Positions 8,792 to 16,513 of a DNA stretch of 64,000 bases are shown piece by piece. Every line of letters starts with the position of its first letter. Position 1 is the stretch's first letter. The stretch covers positions 186,001 to 250,000 of the forward strand of contig NZ_FPBV01000001.1 in the NCBI RefSeq assembly GCF_900116805.1, in the 5' to 3' direction. The notes under the pieces are model-generated. The model did not search any database. It saw only the letters and a program-made list of their open reading frames with translations, and was not told the origin of the DNA. The DNA is from Paenalicyclobacillus macrosporangiidus (lineage in GTDB: Bacteria > Bacillota > Bacilli > Alicyclobacillales > Alicyclobacillaceae). Both the position numbers and the translations under genes were made by a program.

Positions 8792-9428
8792 CGGGCCGGC
8801 GGAGGGCCTTCGCGCGGGCGGGGCGGGCGCCCCGGAGGCGGGCCCGCGCTGGCAGGCGGCGGTGGAGCGGCGCACGGGCGAGACGGACGTGCGCCTGAGC
8901 CTGAACCTGCGTGGCAGCGGCCAGGCCAAGCTGGAGTTTCCGGTACCGTTCCTGCGCCACATGCTGCACCTGTTCGCGGTGCACGGGCGGTTCGATCTGA
9001 CGGTGCAGGCGGACGGCGACGTGGATGTGGATGATCACCACCTGGTGGAGGACATCGGCCTGTGCCTGGGGAAGGCCTTGCACCAGGCACTCGGAGACAA
9101 GCGGGGGATCCGCCGCTATGGCGAGCGGCACACGCCGATGGACGAGACGCTGGCGCGGGCGGTGATTGACCTCTCCGGCCGCCCGGCGTTCGTGCTCCAG
9201 GCCGACATCCCGGCCGAGCGGGTGGGGACGTTCCCGACCGAGCTGGTGCGGGAGTTCTTCAAGTCGTTCGCCAACGAGGGCCGCTTCGCCCTGCACCTGG
9301 CGGTGCTCTACGGCGAGGACAGCCACCACATGATTGAGGCGCTGTTCAAGGCGACGGCGGCCGCGCTGCGCGAGGCGGTCGCCCTCGACGGGGACGCGGT
9401 GCCGAGCAGCAAGGGGGTGCTGGAATGA
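8775..9428 (+). CDS. hisB: Imidazoleglycerol-phosphate dehydratase
   Basis: HisB dehydrates imidazole glycerol phosphate to imidazole acetol phosphate using Mn2+. The mono-functional bacterial form is seen (217 residues, no phosphatase domain). The duplicated metal-binding blocks are DVDVDDHHLVEDIGLCLG and GEDSHHMIEALFKA; MLHLFAVHGRFDL and RFGxxRYGE-like GIRRYGERHTPMDETL also fit. An N-terminal extension of about 25 residues rich in Gly/Ala precedes the domain. The ATG at 8775 follows a GGAGGGAG site inside the hisD end. Because this HisB lacks a phosphatase domain, histidinol phosphatase must be encoded elsewhere. Confidence 0.96.
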   Translation: MADRNDGPAEGLRAGGAGAPEAGPRWQAAVERRTGETDVRLSLNLRGSGQAKLEFPVPFLRHMLHLFAVHGRFDLTVQADGDVDVDDHHLVEDIGLCLGKALHQALGDKRGIRRYGERHTPMDETLARAVIDLSGRPAFVLQADIPAERVGTFPTELVREFFKSFANEGRFALHLAVLYGEDSHHMIEALFKATAAALREAVALDGDAVPSSKGVLE

Positions 9429-10090
9429 TTGCGGTGTTGGACCTCGGCATCGGCAACCTGTCGAGCGTGCGCAGCGGCTTTCTGCGGGCGGGCGAGGAGA
9501 CGACCGTGATTGCCCGGGGCGAAGCGTGGGAGGAGCTGCTGGCGGCGCGGGACGACGTGACGGGCGTGGTGCTGCCGGGCGTGGGCGCGTTTGGCGACGC
9601 GATGTTTCAACTGCGCGCGTCGGGCCTCTTGAACGTGGTGCGCGGCGCGGTCCGCGAGGGCCGGCCGCTGCTCGGCATCTGCCTCGGCATGCAGCTGTTG
9701 TTTTCGCTCAGCGAGGAGCATGGATCGCACGTGGGGCTCGGGGTGTTCCCGGGCAAGGTGGTGCGTTTCCCGAACGACGTCAAGGTGCCGCACATGGGCT
9801 GGAACGACCTCACGGTGGTCAAAGACCACCCGCTGCTCGCAGGGGTGCGCAAGGGGGATTACGTGTACTTCGTCCACTCCTTCCACGCCGTGGTACAGGA
9901 CGAGCAGCACCTGCTGGCGGCCGCCCAGTACGGGCGCACCCTGGTGCCGGCGGTGGTGGCGAAGGGGTCCGTGTGCGGGACGCAGTTTCACCCGGAGAAG
10001 AGCGGCCCCGTGGGCGAGAAGATCCTGCGCAACTTCGTCGCCATCTGCCGGGCGTGGACGGCGCCGAAAGGGGAGAAGGCCCATGTTTGA
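9425..10090 (+). CDS. hisH: Imidazole glycerol phosphate synthase, glutaminase subunit
   Basis: HisH is the class I glutamine amidotransferase half of IGP synthase and feeds ammonia to HisF. The sequence has the oxyanion/nucleophile region RPLLGICLGMQLLFSLSEEHG with the catalytic Cys, MGWNDL, YVYFVHSFHA, and the His-Glu pair in GTQFHPEKSGPVGEK. The length, 221 residues, is slightly over average. The ATG overlaps the hisB stop as ATGA, and the gene ends 8 nt into hisA. It partners directly with hisF two genes downstream. Confidence 0.96.
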   Translation: MIAVLDLGIGNLSSVRSGFLRAGEETTVIARGEAWEELLAARDDVTGVVLPGVGAFGDAMFQLRASGLLNVVRGAVREGRPLLGICLGMQLLFSLSEEHGSHVGLGVFPGKVVRFPNDVKVPHMGWNDLTVVKDHPLLAGVRKGDYVYFVHSFHAVVQDEQHLLAAAQYGRTLVPAVVAKGSVCGTQFHPEKSGPVGEKILRNFVAICRAWTAPKGEKAHV

Positions 10091-10823
10091 CCTGTTTCCC
10101 GCCATCGACATCCTGGGCGGGGCGTGCGTGCGCCTGACGCGCGGCGATTACGAGGCGAAGACGGAGTACGGCCGCGATCCGGCGGCGATGGCGTCGCGCT
10201 GGATGGACGCGGGGGCGCGCTGGCTGCACGTGGTCGATCTCGACGGCGCCAAAGCGGGCCGCCCGGTCAACGTGGATGCGGTGCGCCAGGTGGTGCGGGC
10301 CGCCTCGGCGCGCGGGGTGCGCGTCCAGGTGGGCGGCGGCATCCGCACGCACGACGCCATCGCGCAGTGGCTTGAGGCCGGTGTGGCGCGTTGCGTGATC
10401 GGCACCGCGGCGCTGGATCGGGACTGGATGGACGCGGCGGTGGCGCGCTTCGGGGCGGACGCCTTGGTGGCGGGCCTCGACGGGCGCGGGGGCAAGATGG
10501 CGGTGCGCGGTTGGCTGGAGCAGACGGACGTGCCGCTGGTCGAGGTGGCGCGCGGCCTCTTTGAGGCGGGCGTGCGCCACGCGCTGGTGACCGACGTGAA
10601 TCGGGACGGCACGCTGCAGGGGGCCAACCTGGACCTCGCCGTCTCGGTGCAGGCGGAGGGCCTCGGGGCCATCGCGTCGGGCGGCATCCGCAGCCTGGAG
10701 GACGTCCTCGCGGCGCGCCGGGCGGGCCTGGCGGGCGTCATCGCCGGCCGCTCGCTGTACGACGGGACGCTCGATTTGGCGGCGGCGTTCGCAGCCCTGC
10801 GGGAGGAGGAGACGGCATGCTGA
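10083..10823 (+). CDS. hisA: ProFAR isomerase (HisA)
   Basis: HisA converts ProFAR to PRFAR by an Amadori rearrangement in a (beta-alpha)8 barrel. The 246-residue product starts [18 protein letters not shown] with the first catalytic Asp, then [12 protein letters not shown] with one phosphate loop, [14 protein letters not shown] with the second Asp, and [13 protein letters not shown] with the other phosphate loop. It lies between hisH and hisF with short overlaps on both sides. A PriA-like dual function (with tryptophan synthesis) is known in Actinobacteria but nothing here suggests it. Confidence 0.96.
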   Translation: MFDLFPAIDILGGACVRLTRGDYEAKTEYGRDPAAMASRWMDAGARWLHVVDLDGAKAGRPVNVDAVRQVVRAASARGVRVQVGGGIRTHDAIAQWLEAGVARCVIGTAALDRDWMDAAVARFGADALVAGLDGRGGKMAVRGWLEQTDVPLVEVARGLFEAGVRHALVTDVNRDGTLQGANLDLAVSVQAEGLGAIASGGIRSLEDVLAARRAGLAGVIAGRSLYDGTLDLAAAFAALREEETAC

Positions 10824-11602
10824 CCAAGCGCATCATCCCCTGCTTTGACGTGCTCGACGGGCGTGTCGTCAAGCACGTCGGTTTTTTGGAGAACCGCCGC
10901 GACGCGGGCGATCCGGTGGCGCTCGCGGAGCGCTACTGCGCGGACGGCGCGGACGAGCTGGTCCTGCTCGACATCTCCGCGTCGGAGGAGGGGCGCCTGG
11001 CCACCCACCGCGTGGTGGCACAGGTGGCGGAGAAGGTCAACATCCCGCTCACGGTGGGCGGCGGGGTGTCGACGGTCGATGACGTCCGCGCCCTGCTGTT
11101 GGCCGGCGCCGACAAGGTGTCGATGAACACCGGTGCCGTCCGCAATCCGCAGTTGATCCGCGAGGCGGCGCACCGCTTCGGCGAGCAGTGCGTGGTGGTG
11201 GCCATCGACGCCAAGCTCAACGAGACGATGGGCCAATATGAGGTGATGGTGAAGGGCGGCAAGGTCGGCACCGGCATGGACGTCATCACCTGGGCGAAGC
11301 GTGCGGCCGATTTCGGCGCGGGCGAGATCCTCCTGACCAGCTTCCGCCAGGACGGCACCCGCGAGGGATTCGACATCACGCTGACGCGCCTGGTGGCCGA
11401 GGCGGTGAACATTCCGGTCATCGCCAGCGGCGGCGCGGGCAAGAAGGAGCATTTCTACAAAGTGCTGACCGAGGGCAAGGCGGATGCGGCCCTGGCGGCG
11501 AGCGTCTTCCACTTCGCGGAGACGTCCGTCGGCCAGGTGAAGGCCTTCCTGCGCCAAAAGGGGGTGCCGGTGCGGTGGACGGGCACGGGGACGCCCGCGT
11601 GA
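10817..11602 (+). CDS. hisF: Imidazole glycerol phosphate synthase, cyclase subunit
   Basis: HisF closes the imidazole ring of IGP using ammonia channelled from HisH and releases AICAR. The 261-residue barrel begins [21 protein letters not shown] (catalytic Asp in CFDV) and has [29 protein letters not shown] with the second Asp, and [18 protein letters not shown] small departure is the block [12 protein letters not shown], where relatives more often read NFLNLRDAGDP; this is near the first active-site loop but the aspartates are intact. It overlaps hisA by 7 nt and hisIE by 4 nt (GTGA). Confidence 0.96.
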   Translation: MLTKRIIPCFDVLDGRVVKHVGFLENRRDAGDPVALAERYCADGADELVLLDISASEEGRLATHRVVAQVAEKVNIPLTVGGGVSTVDDVRALLLAGADKVSMNTGAVRNPQLIREAAHRFGEQCVVVAIDAKLNETMGQYEVMVKGGKVGTGMDVITWAKRAADFGAGEILLTSFRQDGTREGFDITLTRLVAEAVNIPVIASGGAGKKEHFYKVLTEGKADAALAASVFHFAETSVGQVKAFLRQKGVPVRWTGTGTPA

Positions 11603-12525
11603 CGCGGGGGAAGGACGTGGTGGCGCCGGCGGGATCGGAAGCGGTGGCGCCGGAGAAGGAGGCGGTGGTGCCGGCGGGATCGGAGACTGTGTTGGCGGCG
11701 GGATCGGCGGCGTCGACGGCGGGCGGTGCCGCCACGGCCGGCGAGGAAGCGGTGTGGCTGGAGGCCGTGCGCTACGACAAGGACACCGGCTTGGTGCCGG
11801 TGGTGGTCCAGGACGCCCGCAGCGGCCAGGTCTTGATGCTGGCGTACGCCAACCGGGAGGCCCTCAAGCGCACCTTCGGCACGGGGCAGGCGTGGTTCTG
11901 GAGCCGGTCGCGCCAGTCCTTCTGGCGCAAGGGTGCCACCAGCGGAAACGTGCAGCGGGTGGTGGAGGTGCGGATCGACTGCGACGGCGACGCGGTCCTG
12001 TACCGAGTGGAGCCGGCGGGTCCGGCCTGCCACACGGGGGCAGCGTCGTGCTTCTACCGGGTGTTGCAGCACAAGGAGAGCGTCCTCGGCGCTGGTCCGA
12101 ACGGCGGCGGTGCGGGCGCGGCCGGTGTGGGCGACGCCGGAGCTGTGCCAGGGCCGGCAGGTGCGGCGGGCACGGATCCGGTGAAGGACAGCAACACGAG
12201 CGCTGAACCGGCCGCGGTTGAGGATGCCGGCGGGCAGGTGTTGGAGCGGTTGTGGCGCGTGATCGAACAGCGGTGGACGGAACGGCCGCAGGGATCGTAC
12301 ACCACGTACCTGTTCGAGCGGGGCGTGGACAAGGTGGCGAAGAAGGTCGGCGAGGAGAGCGCGGAGGTCGTGATTGCGGCGAAGAACGCGGTGGAGTCGG
12401 CCGCTGGCCGCGCGGAGCTGGTCGAGGAGAGTGCGGATCTGCTGTACCACCTGTTGGCGCTGTGGAAGGTGGCAGGGATCCGGCCGCAGGACGTGTTCCA
12501 TGCTTTGCAGAAGCGAGAAAAATGA
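11599..12525 (+). CDS. hisIE: Bifunctional phosphoribosyl-AMP cyclohydrolase / phosphoribosyl-ATP pyrophosphatase
   Basis: This fusion carries out steps 2 and 3 of histidine synthesis. The HisI domain (about residues 55-150) has [32 protein letters not shown] and the metal-site stretch [12 protein letters not shown]. The HisE domain (about 215-305) has [21 protein letters not shown] and [12 protein letters not shown]. The GTG at 11599 overlaps the hisF stop. Unusual are a roughly 50-residue N-terminal extension built from repeated VxPAGSE-like units and a roughly 55-residue Gly/Ala-rich linker between domains; both look like repeat expansion in GC-rich DNA. It closes the operon; no U-rich terminator was seen directly after it. 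Confidence 0.95.
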   Translation: MTRGKDVVAPAGSEAVAPEKEAVVPAGSETVLAAGSAASTAGGAATAGEEAVWLEAVRYDKDTGLVPVVVQDARSGQVLMLAYANREALKRTFGTGQAWFWSRSRQSFWRKGATSGNVQRVVEVRIDCDGDAVLYRVEPAGPACHTGAASCFYRVLQHKESVLGAGPNGGGAGAAGVGDAGAVPGPAGAAGTDPVKDSNTSAEPAAVEDAGGQVLERLWRVIEQRWTERPQGSYTTYLFERGVDKVAKKVGEESAEVVIAAKNAVESAAGRAELVEESADLLYHLLALWKVAGIRPQDVFHALQKREK

Positions 12526-12707
12526 GTTCTTGCGTCGCGCTGCCCGTCGCCTTCGGCACGTGCGCGGCGCCACGCTGCGTTGGTGAGCGAGCTGCATGGA
12601 AATTGCCGTCCGAATCGGAGTTGTGAGGAATATATTGAAAATACGAGAGAAATAGCCTTACAAGGTGACAGGATGGTATCTTGCCCGCACTCGAGCCATA
12701 TCGCCGA

Positions 12708-12736
12708 TTGAGCCAAAGTAAACACCCTATTATACT
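12708..12736 (+). promoter_or_regulatory. Promoter of the cyclic-di-GMP riboswitch transcript
   Basis: TTGAGC at 12708-12713 and TATACT at 12731-12736 have a 17-nt spacer. Transcription would start near 12743, about ten bases before the riboswitch aptamer. The surrounding 12600-12750 stretch is clearly AT-richer than the his operon. Confidence 0.7.
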
Positions 12737-12751
12737 TAAGATACAAAACGA

Positions 12752-12836
12752 AAGACACAACGGGCAAACCTCGGGAAACCGGGGGACGCAAAGCCATGGG
12801 CCTACGGCGTTCAAGCTATGGTTGCCAGGTTGCTAA
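12752..12836 (+). promoter_or_regulatory. Class I cyclic-di-GMP riboswitch (GEMM-I) aptamer
   Basis: The sequence carries the GEMM-I hallmarks in order: CGGGCAAACC, a P2 hairpin capped by a GAAA tetraloop, the invariant GGGACGCAAAGCC, then a P3 helix (GCCATG near 12792 pairing with TATGGT near 12817) with GGCCTACGG, ending in TTGCCAGG. It lies 6-10 nt after a predicted start site and directly before a terminator. Family knowledge: this class binds c-di-GMP with high affinity. The edges are approximate because P1 was folded by eye. Confidence 0.9.
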
Positions 12837-12848
12837 TACTCGGCGTGC

Positions 12849-12876
12849 AACTGGCGATAGTTTGCCAGTTTTTTGT
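12849..12876 (+). terminator. Intrinsic terminator of the c-di-GMP riboswitch (expression platform)
   Basis: AACTGGC (12849-12855) pairs perfectly with GCCAGTT (12864-12870), followed by a TTTTTT-G-TTTT run. The 3' strand of the aptamer, GCCAGGTTGC at 12824-12833, could instead pair with GCAACTGGC at 12847-12855 with one bulge, forming an anti-terminator. By this logic c-di-GMP binding would favour termination (an OFF switch). The terminator ends 32 nt before the first gene. Confidence 0.82.
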
Positions 12877-12908
12877 TTTCTCATACCGTCAAAGAGGCAG
12901 GTGTCCGC

Positions 12909-13139
12909 GTGAAGCAACCCAAGCTGAGACAATTGACCCACCGTGCGCAAAACGGCGACCAGGACGCGATTGTTCAGATTATTCAACGCCTGATGCCGCT
13001 CATCAAGAAATACAGTCACCACAACGAGGACGATGAAGTGGAGTTGATGTTGTGGGTCACGCAGGCCGTGCGCAGATACAAGCCGAACACGACCTGGGGG
13101 CGCGATGAACTCAGACGCTGGCAGGAGCGGTCGCGGTGA
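12909..13139 (+). CDS. Small HTH / sigma-region-2-like protein (RsoA-like)
   Basis: A 76-residue acidic-basic protein. The pattern LRQLTHRAQNGDQDAIVQII, then LMPLIKKYSHHNEDDEVEL, resembles the N-terminal part of sigma-70 region 2 in short helix-turn-helix proteins such as RsoA, the co-sigma partner of Bacillus SigO, and conjugative-element HTH proteins. Identity to RsoA is by pattern only. The GTG at 12909 follows GAGGCAGG; the upstream TTG at 12873 lies in the terminator U-tract and is unlikely. It is the first gene behind the c-di-GMP riboswitch and precedes a holin-like gene and a sigma-region-4 gene, which supports a split sigma factor role. Confidence 0.65.
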   Translation: MKQPKLRQLTHRAQNGDQDAIVQIIQRLMPLIKKYSHHNEDDEVELMLWVTQAVRRYKPNTTWGRDELRRWQERSR

Positions 13140-13235
13140 GTGCACGTGGGCGTTGTTAAATCATCTAGCTGATCCCGCCTTATAGAGTACAGGGGCTGAG
13201 CACACCGCAAGGACGCCGAGGATGGGGGAAGGCGT

Positions 13236-13568
13236 ATGCAAGGGCTGGGATGGGAGTGGTTGCAGAGCCCGGAGGCGTTGAGCGCAGCAGCGGTCATCAT
13301 CATCGAGTACGTGAAGGACGTTCCGGGGATTCGGCGGATTCCGACCAAACTGCTGGCGCTGATTGTGGGGGAGGCCTTGGTGATGCTGACAATTCAACCT
13401 TTTCCCACCACCCTGCGAGGATTGGCGGTGATCTGGCTGGACGGATTGCTGGTTGGCGCGGCATCCATCGGAGGTTGGCATTTGGTGCTGGAATGGGCGG
13501 GACGCCCCGAAGTCGTGAGGCGGCATGTCAGGTGTTTGCGTGATCGCCGGGTTTCCACGCGCGGTTGA
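13236..13568 (+). CDS. Holin-like small membrane protein
   Basis: The 110-residue product has two to three hydrophobic segments: ALSAAAVIIIEYVKDV, LLALIVGEALVMLTIQ, and LRGLAVIWLDGLLVGAASIGG, with a short basic C-terminal tail ending VRRHVRCLRDRR. Size, helix number and charged tail fit phage-type holins or holin-like proteins, but no family signature is certain. The ATG at 13236 follows a GGGGGAAGG site. It sits between two sigma-like genes in one c-di-GMP-controlled unit, an arrangement recalling bacteriocin or phage-derived regulator/holin cassettes such as uviA-uviB. Release of a product across the membrane is inference. Confidence 0.6.
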   Translation: MQGLGWEWLQSPEALSAAAVIIIEYVKDVPGIRRIPTKLLALIVGEALVMLTIQPFPTTLRGLAVIWLDGLLVGAASIGGWHLVLEWAGRPEVVRRHVRCLRDRRVSTRG

Positions 13569-13739
13569 CGGTTTAGGCATAGTCCACAGAGGACCTCCAT
13601 AGGCTGGGGTAGCACGACAAACGCTCATTGCGAAGAGGGTGTTCGGGATGAAACCATTCCCTTAGCTGACCCTTGGGATCTCGCGGAGGCGCGGATTGTA
13701 GCGTGGTTTGTCACCGGCATACGCCAGGAGGGCGCGAGG

Positions 13740-14066
13740 TTGGCCAGGAAGAGAGAGATTCTGCGGCATCGGGAGCTCTTGATTCTGAATGCGCCAGCTG
13801 AAGAGGACGGCGAGGACATGTTGTACCTCTTGGCGGCGCACTCCGACACCGCGTCGGAGGCCGAATACCACGTGTTCCTCGAAACCGCGCTGTCGTTGCT
13901 CACACCTAAGCAGAGAACGGTCATCATCGCCACGGTCATCCAGGGTGTGCCGGAGCACGTGTTGGCAGAACAACTGGGCATCACGCAACAAGCAGTGCAC
14001 CGCTTAAAGTCGCGCGCCTTGAAACGACTGAGGGCCTGTCTGATCGCCGAACACGCACCGAGTTGA
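13740..14066 (+). CDS. Sigma-70 region 4 protein (SigO-like half sigma factor)
   Basis: The C-terminal half is a clear region 4 HTH: LSLLTPKQRTVIIATVIQGVP, then LAEQLGITQQAVHRLKSRALKRLRACL, which recognises -35 DNA in sigma factors. Region 2 is missing, so a partner would be needed; the RsoA-like protein encoded at 12909 is the obvious candidate. The TTG at 13740 lies 8 nt after AGGAGG. The frame is open back to 13569 and reads plausibly as protein (ADPWDLAEARIVAWFVTGIR), but I find no good start codon there, so the true N-terminus may be longer. An intrinsic terminator follows about 33 nt downstream. Confidence 0.72.
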   Translation: MARKREILRHRELLILNAPAEEDGEDMLYLLAAHSDTASEAEYHVFLETALSLLTPKQRTVIIATVIQGVPEHVLAEQLGITQQAVHRLKSRALKRLRACLIAEHAPS

Positions 14067-14098
14067 TCCGTCCGTGTGGCAGCTCGCCCCTGGAAACG

Positions 14099-14125
14099 AA
14101 GGACTGTTGTACGCCGGGTCCTTTT
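14099..14125 (+). terminator. Probable terminator after the split-sigma cassette
   Basis: AAGGAC (14099-14104) and GTCCTT (14118-14123) form a 6-bp stem around a 13-nt loop, followed by a short T run. It falls between the sigma-like gene and the next operon. Confidence 0.5.
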
Positions 14126-14256
14126 CACAAAACCAGGCCTCGCCGTTCAGGTTCGGCGGGGCTTATCCACGTCGTACTCTGCTGTGCGGGGCGATGGTAC
14201 AATGGGTTGGTAACATGCGGACTGTGGGGTCCGGACTATACAAGGAGGAATTCACC

Positions 14257-14562
14257 ATGGCCATTGTGGCCGTCAGCATCGCACCCCTCGGGACGGGCAG
14301 CACCAGCGTGAGCACATACGTGGCCGAGACGCAGCGAGTCCTGGAGCGCCATCCGAATCTCCGGTTCCGCCTCGATCCGATGTTCACCACCATCGAAGGC
14401 GAACTGCCGGAGATCTTCCAGGCGATTCAGGAGATGCACGAGGCGCTGGTGGCGATGGGCGCGAAGCGGTTGTCGACGGTCGTGAAGATCGACGATCGGC
14501 GGGACGTCTCCCACTCGATGGAAGAAAAGGTCGCCGCTGTCGAGGAGAAGACGCGCCGGTGA
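14257..14562 (+). CDS. MTH1187 family thiamine-binding protein
   Basis: A 101-residue single-domain protein beginning MAIVAVSIAPLGTGSTSVSTYV, with FRLDPMFTTIEGELPEIFQAI and VVKIDDRRD. This is the MTH1187/YkoF-like (DUF77) fold, some members of which bind thiamine or its pyrimidine part. Its function here is inferred, but the thiamine/HMP ECF transporter genes (ykoE and the ATPase-EcfT fusion) lie only 2 kb downstream, and Bacillus places ykoF in the same operon as ykoEDC. The ATG at 14257 sits 8 nt after AAGGAGG. Its stop overlaps the acetyltransferase start (GTGA). Confidence 0.85.
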   Translation: MAIVAVSIAPLGTGSTSVSTYVAETQRVLERHPNLRFRLDPMFTTIEGELPEIFQAIQEMHEALVAMGAKRLSTVVKIDDRRDVSHSMEEKVAAVEEKTRR

Positions 14563-15188
14563 CCACCCAGCCGCACGGACCGCAGCGAGAACAGGAACCG
14601 GCTCGGGAGTCGGAGCGGGAACGTGGAAGAACCGTTGAGGGAGCCGGTCAGGGGGCACTTCTGGAGACGGACCGCCTCCTCCTGCGCCCCTTCACCGCGG
14701 CGGACGCGCCCTCCGTCCAGCGCTTGGCGGGGGACTCGGACATCGCGCGGACGACCCTCAACATTCCCCATCCTTATCCGGACGGCGCCGCCGAAGCGTG
14801 GATTCAGGCCGCGAACGAGGCGGAGCGGGCCGGCGCTCAGTACATGCGGGCGATGGTGCGCAAAGACAGCGGGGAACTGGTCGGCTGCGTCGGCCTCGGC
14901 GTCGCCCAGCGGCACCACCGGGCCGAGCTCGCCTATTGGGTCGGGCGCCCCTGGTGGAATCTGGGCTACGCCAGCGAAGCCGCGCTCCGCATGGTCCAGT
15001 TCGCCTTCACCGATCTCGGGCTGCACCGCGTCTGGGCGGCCGCCATGCCCCACAACCCGGCGTCGATGCGGGTCATGGAGAAGATCGGCATGCGGCGAGA
15101 AGGCCATCTCCGCCACCACGCATTCAAGGACGGCCATTTCATCGACCTGGTGTATTACGGCATCGTGAAGGGTGATCCACTCCCCTGA
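14559..15188 (+). CDS. GNAT N-acetyltransferase (RimJ/RimL type)
   Basis: The protein (209 residues) has about 35 hydrophilic N-terminal residues followed by a GNAT domain: LLETDRLLLRPFTAADAPSVQ, GCVGLGVAQRHHRAELAYWVG, WWNLGYASEAALRMVQFAF with the acetyl-CoA loop, and MRVMEKIGMRREGHLRHHAFKDG near the end. RimJ/RimL-type enzymes acetylate N-terminal amines of ribosomal proteins or small molecules. The substrate is not predictable. The GTG start overlaps the MTH1187 stop, so the two are co-translated. It converges on the exonuclease gene. Confidence 0.87.
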   Translation: MTTQPHGPQREQEPARESERERGRTVEGAGQGALLETDRLLLRPFTAADAPSVQRLAGDSDIARTTLNIPHPYPDGAAEAWIQAANEAERAGAQYMRAMVRKDSGELVGCVGLGVAQRHHRAELAYWVGRPWWNLGYASEAALRMVQFAFTDLGLHRVWAAAMPHNPASMRVMEKIGMRREGHLRHHAFKDGHFIDLVYYGIVKGDPLP

Positions 15189-15252
15189 CGCCCGGCCCTC
15201 CTCTGATCCCCTTCACCGATTTCTTTCACCGATCTCCGCCGATCCTCGCGCT

Positions 15253-16152
15253 TCACCCCGCGGCGCCGGCCGCCGTCGCGGCGCGGGCCAAGCGCTCTGC
15301 CGCCCGCTCCAGCTCGAGTGCCCGCAGCGCCTCCAGGGCGTCGCTGAGGTGGACGCGCAGCAGGCAGTCGGCGAGATCGAACGGCAGCGGCACGTCCGTG
15401 ACGATGGTCGCCAGGCGCTTGCTGAGCAGGGCGATCTCCCGGTGTGCCACGATGCGATCCCGCAGCCGAACCGGCAACGCCTCCGCGTTCGCCAGCACCC
15501 TCTCCAGGGTCCCGTGCTCGGCCAGCAGCTTCTTCGCTGTCTTCTCGCCGACGCCGGGCACCCCCGGAATGTTGTCGCTGGCGTCGCCCATGAGTGCTTT
15601 GAGATCGATGATTTGAGACGGGGTCAACCCCCACGTCTCCAGGAGCGTGGCCGGCGTGTACACGTCGGTCTCGGCGACGCCGCGGCGGAGGATGCATACC
15701 GTCACCCCGTCGGCGACCAGTTGGAGGGCATCGCGATCGCCCGTGAGGACGAGGCCGTCCCATCCCTGCTCCTGACAGCGGAGGGCGAGGGTGCCGAGGA
15801 TGTCGTCCGCTTCGTACCGAGGGTCGGCGTGCTGTGCCACCCCGAGCGCCGCGAGCACCCGCTGCGTCGTCTCAAACTGCTCCAACAGCGCCTCCGGCAA
15901 CTCGCCTCGCTGGGCTTTATAGGCCGGATATAGGTCGCGCCGGAACGTGTCGCGGGTGGTGTCCCAGGCGATGACCACATAGCGGGGCCGCACCCGTTCC
16001 AGCGCGTGCGTGAACATGTGGAGGAATCCCATCACCCCGTTGGTGTACCGCCCGTCGGCCGCGCGCCGCGGGCGGCCGCCATAGAGCGTCGCGAAGTACG
16101 CTCGTACCAACAGGGAACTGCCATCGATCATCAACACATCGGCAGGGACCAA
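15253..16152 (-). CDS. 5'-3' exonuclease (PolA N-domain type)
   Basis: A 299-residue stand-alone homologue of the DNA polymerase I 5' nuclease domain, as in Bacillus YpcP/ExoR. Members cleave 5' flaps and RNA primers with two metal ions. Metal-site acidic residues are visible in VLMIDGSSLLVRAYFA, YEADDILGTLA, VLTGDRDALQLV and LMGDASDNIPGVPGVGEKTAKKLL, the last being the helix-hairpin-helix. The ATG at 16152 has a GGAGAGGA-like site upstream. Gene direction is opposite to its neighbours on both sides. No polymerase domain is attached. Confidence 0.92.
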   Translation of the reverse strand: MVPADVLMIDGSSLLVRAYFATLYGGRPRRAADGRYTNGVMGFLHMFTHALERVRPRYVVIAWDTTRDTFRRDLYPAYKAQRGELPEALLEQFETTQRVLAALGVAQHADPRYEADDILGTLALRCQEQGWDGLVLTGDRDALQLVADGVTVCILRRGVAETDVYTPATLLETWGLTPSQIIDLKALMGDASDNIPGVPGVGEKTAKKLLAEHGTLERVLANAEALPVRLRDRIVAHREIALLSKRLATIVTDVPLPFDLADCLLRVHLSDALEALRALELERAAERLARAATAAGAAG

Positions 16153-16297
16153 CGTCGTCCTCTCCTTCCCGTATCCTCGTCATCATACCACTGGCCGGGA
16201 GGATTGCGCAGGACCCGGTCCGGTCCGGCATCGTCGTTGCGGGCGTATTGCACCCGCAGGTCCGGCGTGCTACAGTGAAGGTGACAATTTCATCGTG

Positions 16298-16387
16298 AGG
16301 CGCTAGGGGTGCCGTACCGGCTGAGAAGCGGCTTGCCGCTAACCCTATGGACTCGATCTGGATAATACCAGCGGGAGGAAGTGCCAT
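16298..16387 (+). promoter_or_regulatory. TPP riboswitch (THI element)
   Basis: The conserved blocks appear in order: GGGGTGCCGTACCGGCTGAGA, then ACCCTATGGACTCGATCTGG, then ATAATACCAGCGGGAGGAAG. The CTGAGA and GGATAATACCAGCG strings are the pyrimidine- and pyrophosphate-sensing parts. It stands about 130 nt before ykoE, so TPP would repress thiamine or HMP uptake, which is the usual logic. The 16153-16297 stretch upstream shows no other clear feature. Confidence 0.95.
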
Positions 16388-16406
16388 CGGACAACACGTG
16401 CGTGGG

Positions 16407-16468
16407 ACCTCTTTTGTGGGCCGGATCGGTCGATTGTGCAGACCGGGCGGAACACGAAAGAGGTTTTT
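16407..16468 (+). terminator. Branched intrinsic terminator after the TPP riboswitch
   Basis: ACCTCTTT (16407-16414) pairs with AAAGAGGT (16457-16464), followed by TTTT. Inside the 42-nt loop, CGGTC and GACCG (16427-16445) form a second helix. The long stem-in-loop form is atypical, but the position between the aptamer and ykoE makes it the likely expression platform. Confidence 0.65.
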
Positions 16469-16513
16469 GATTTCCAGCGTGTTCCCGCCTCACGGAAAGA
16501 AGGGGTGTTGGGC

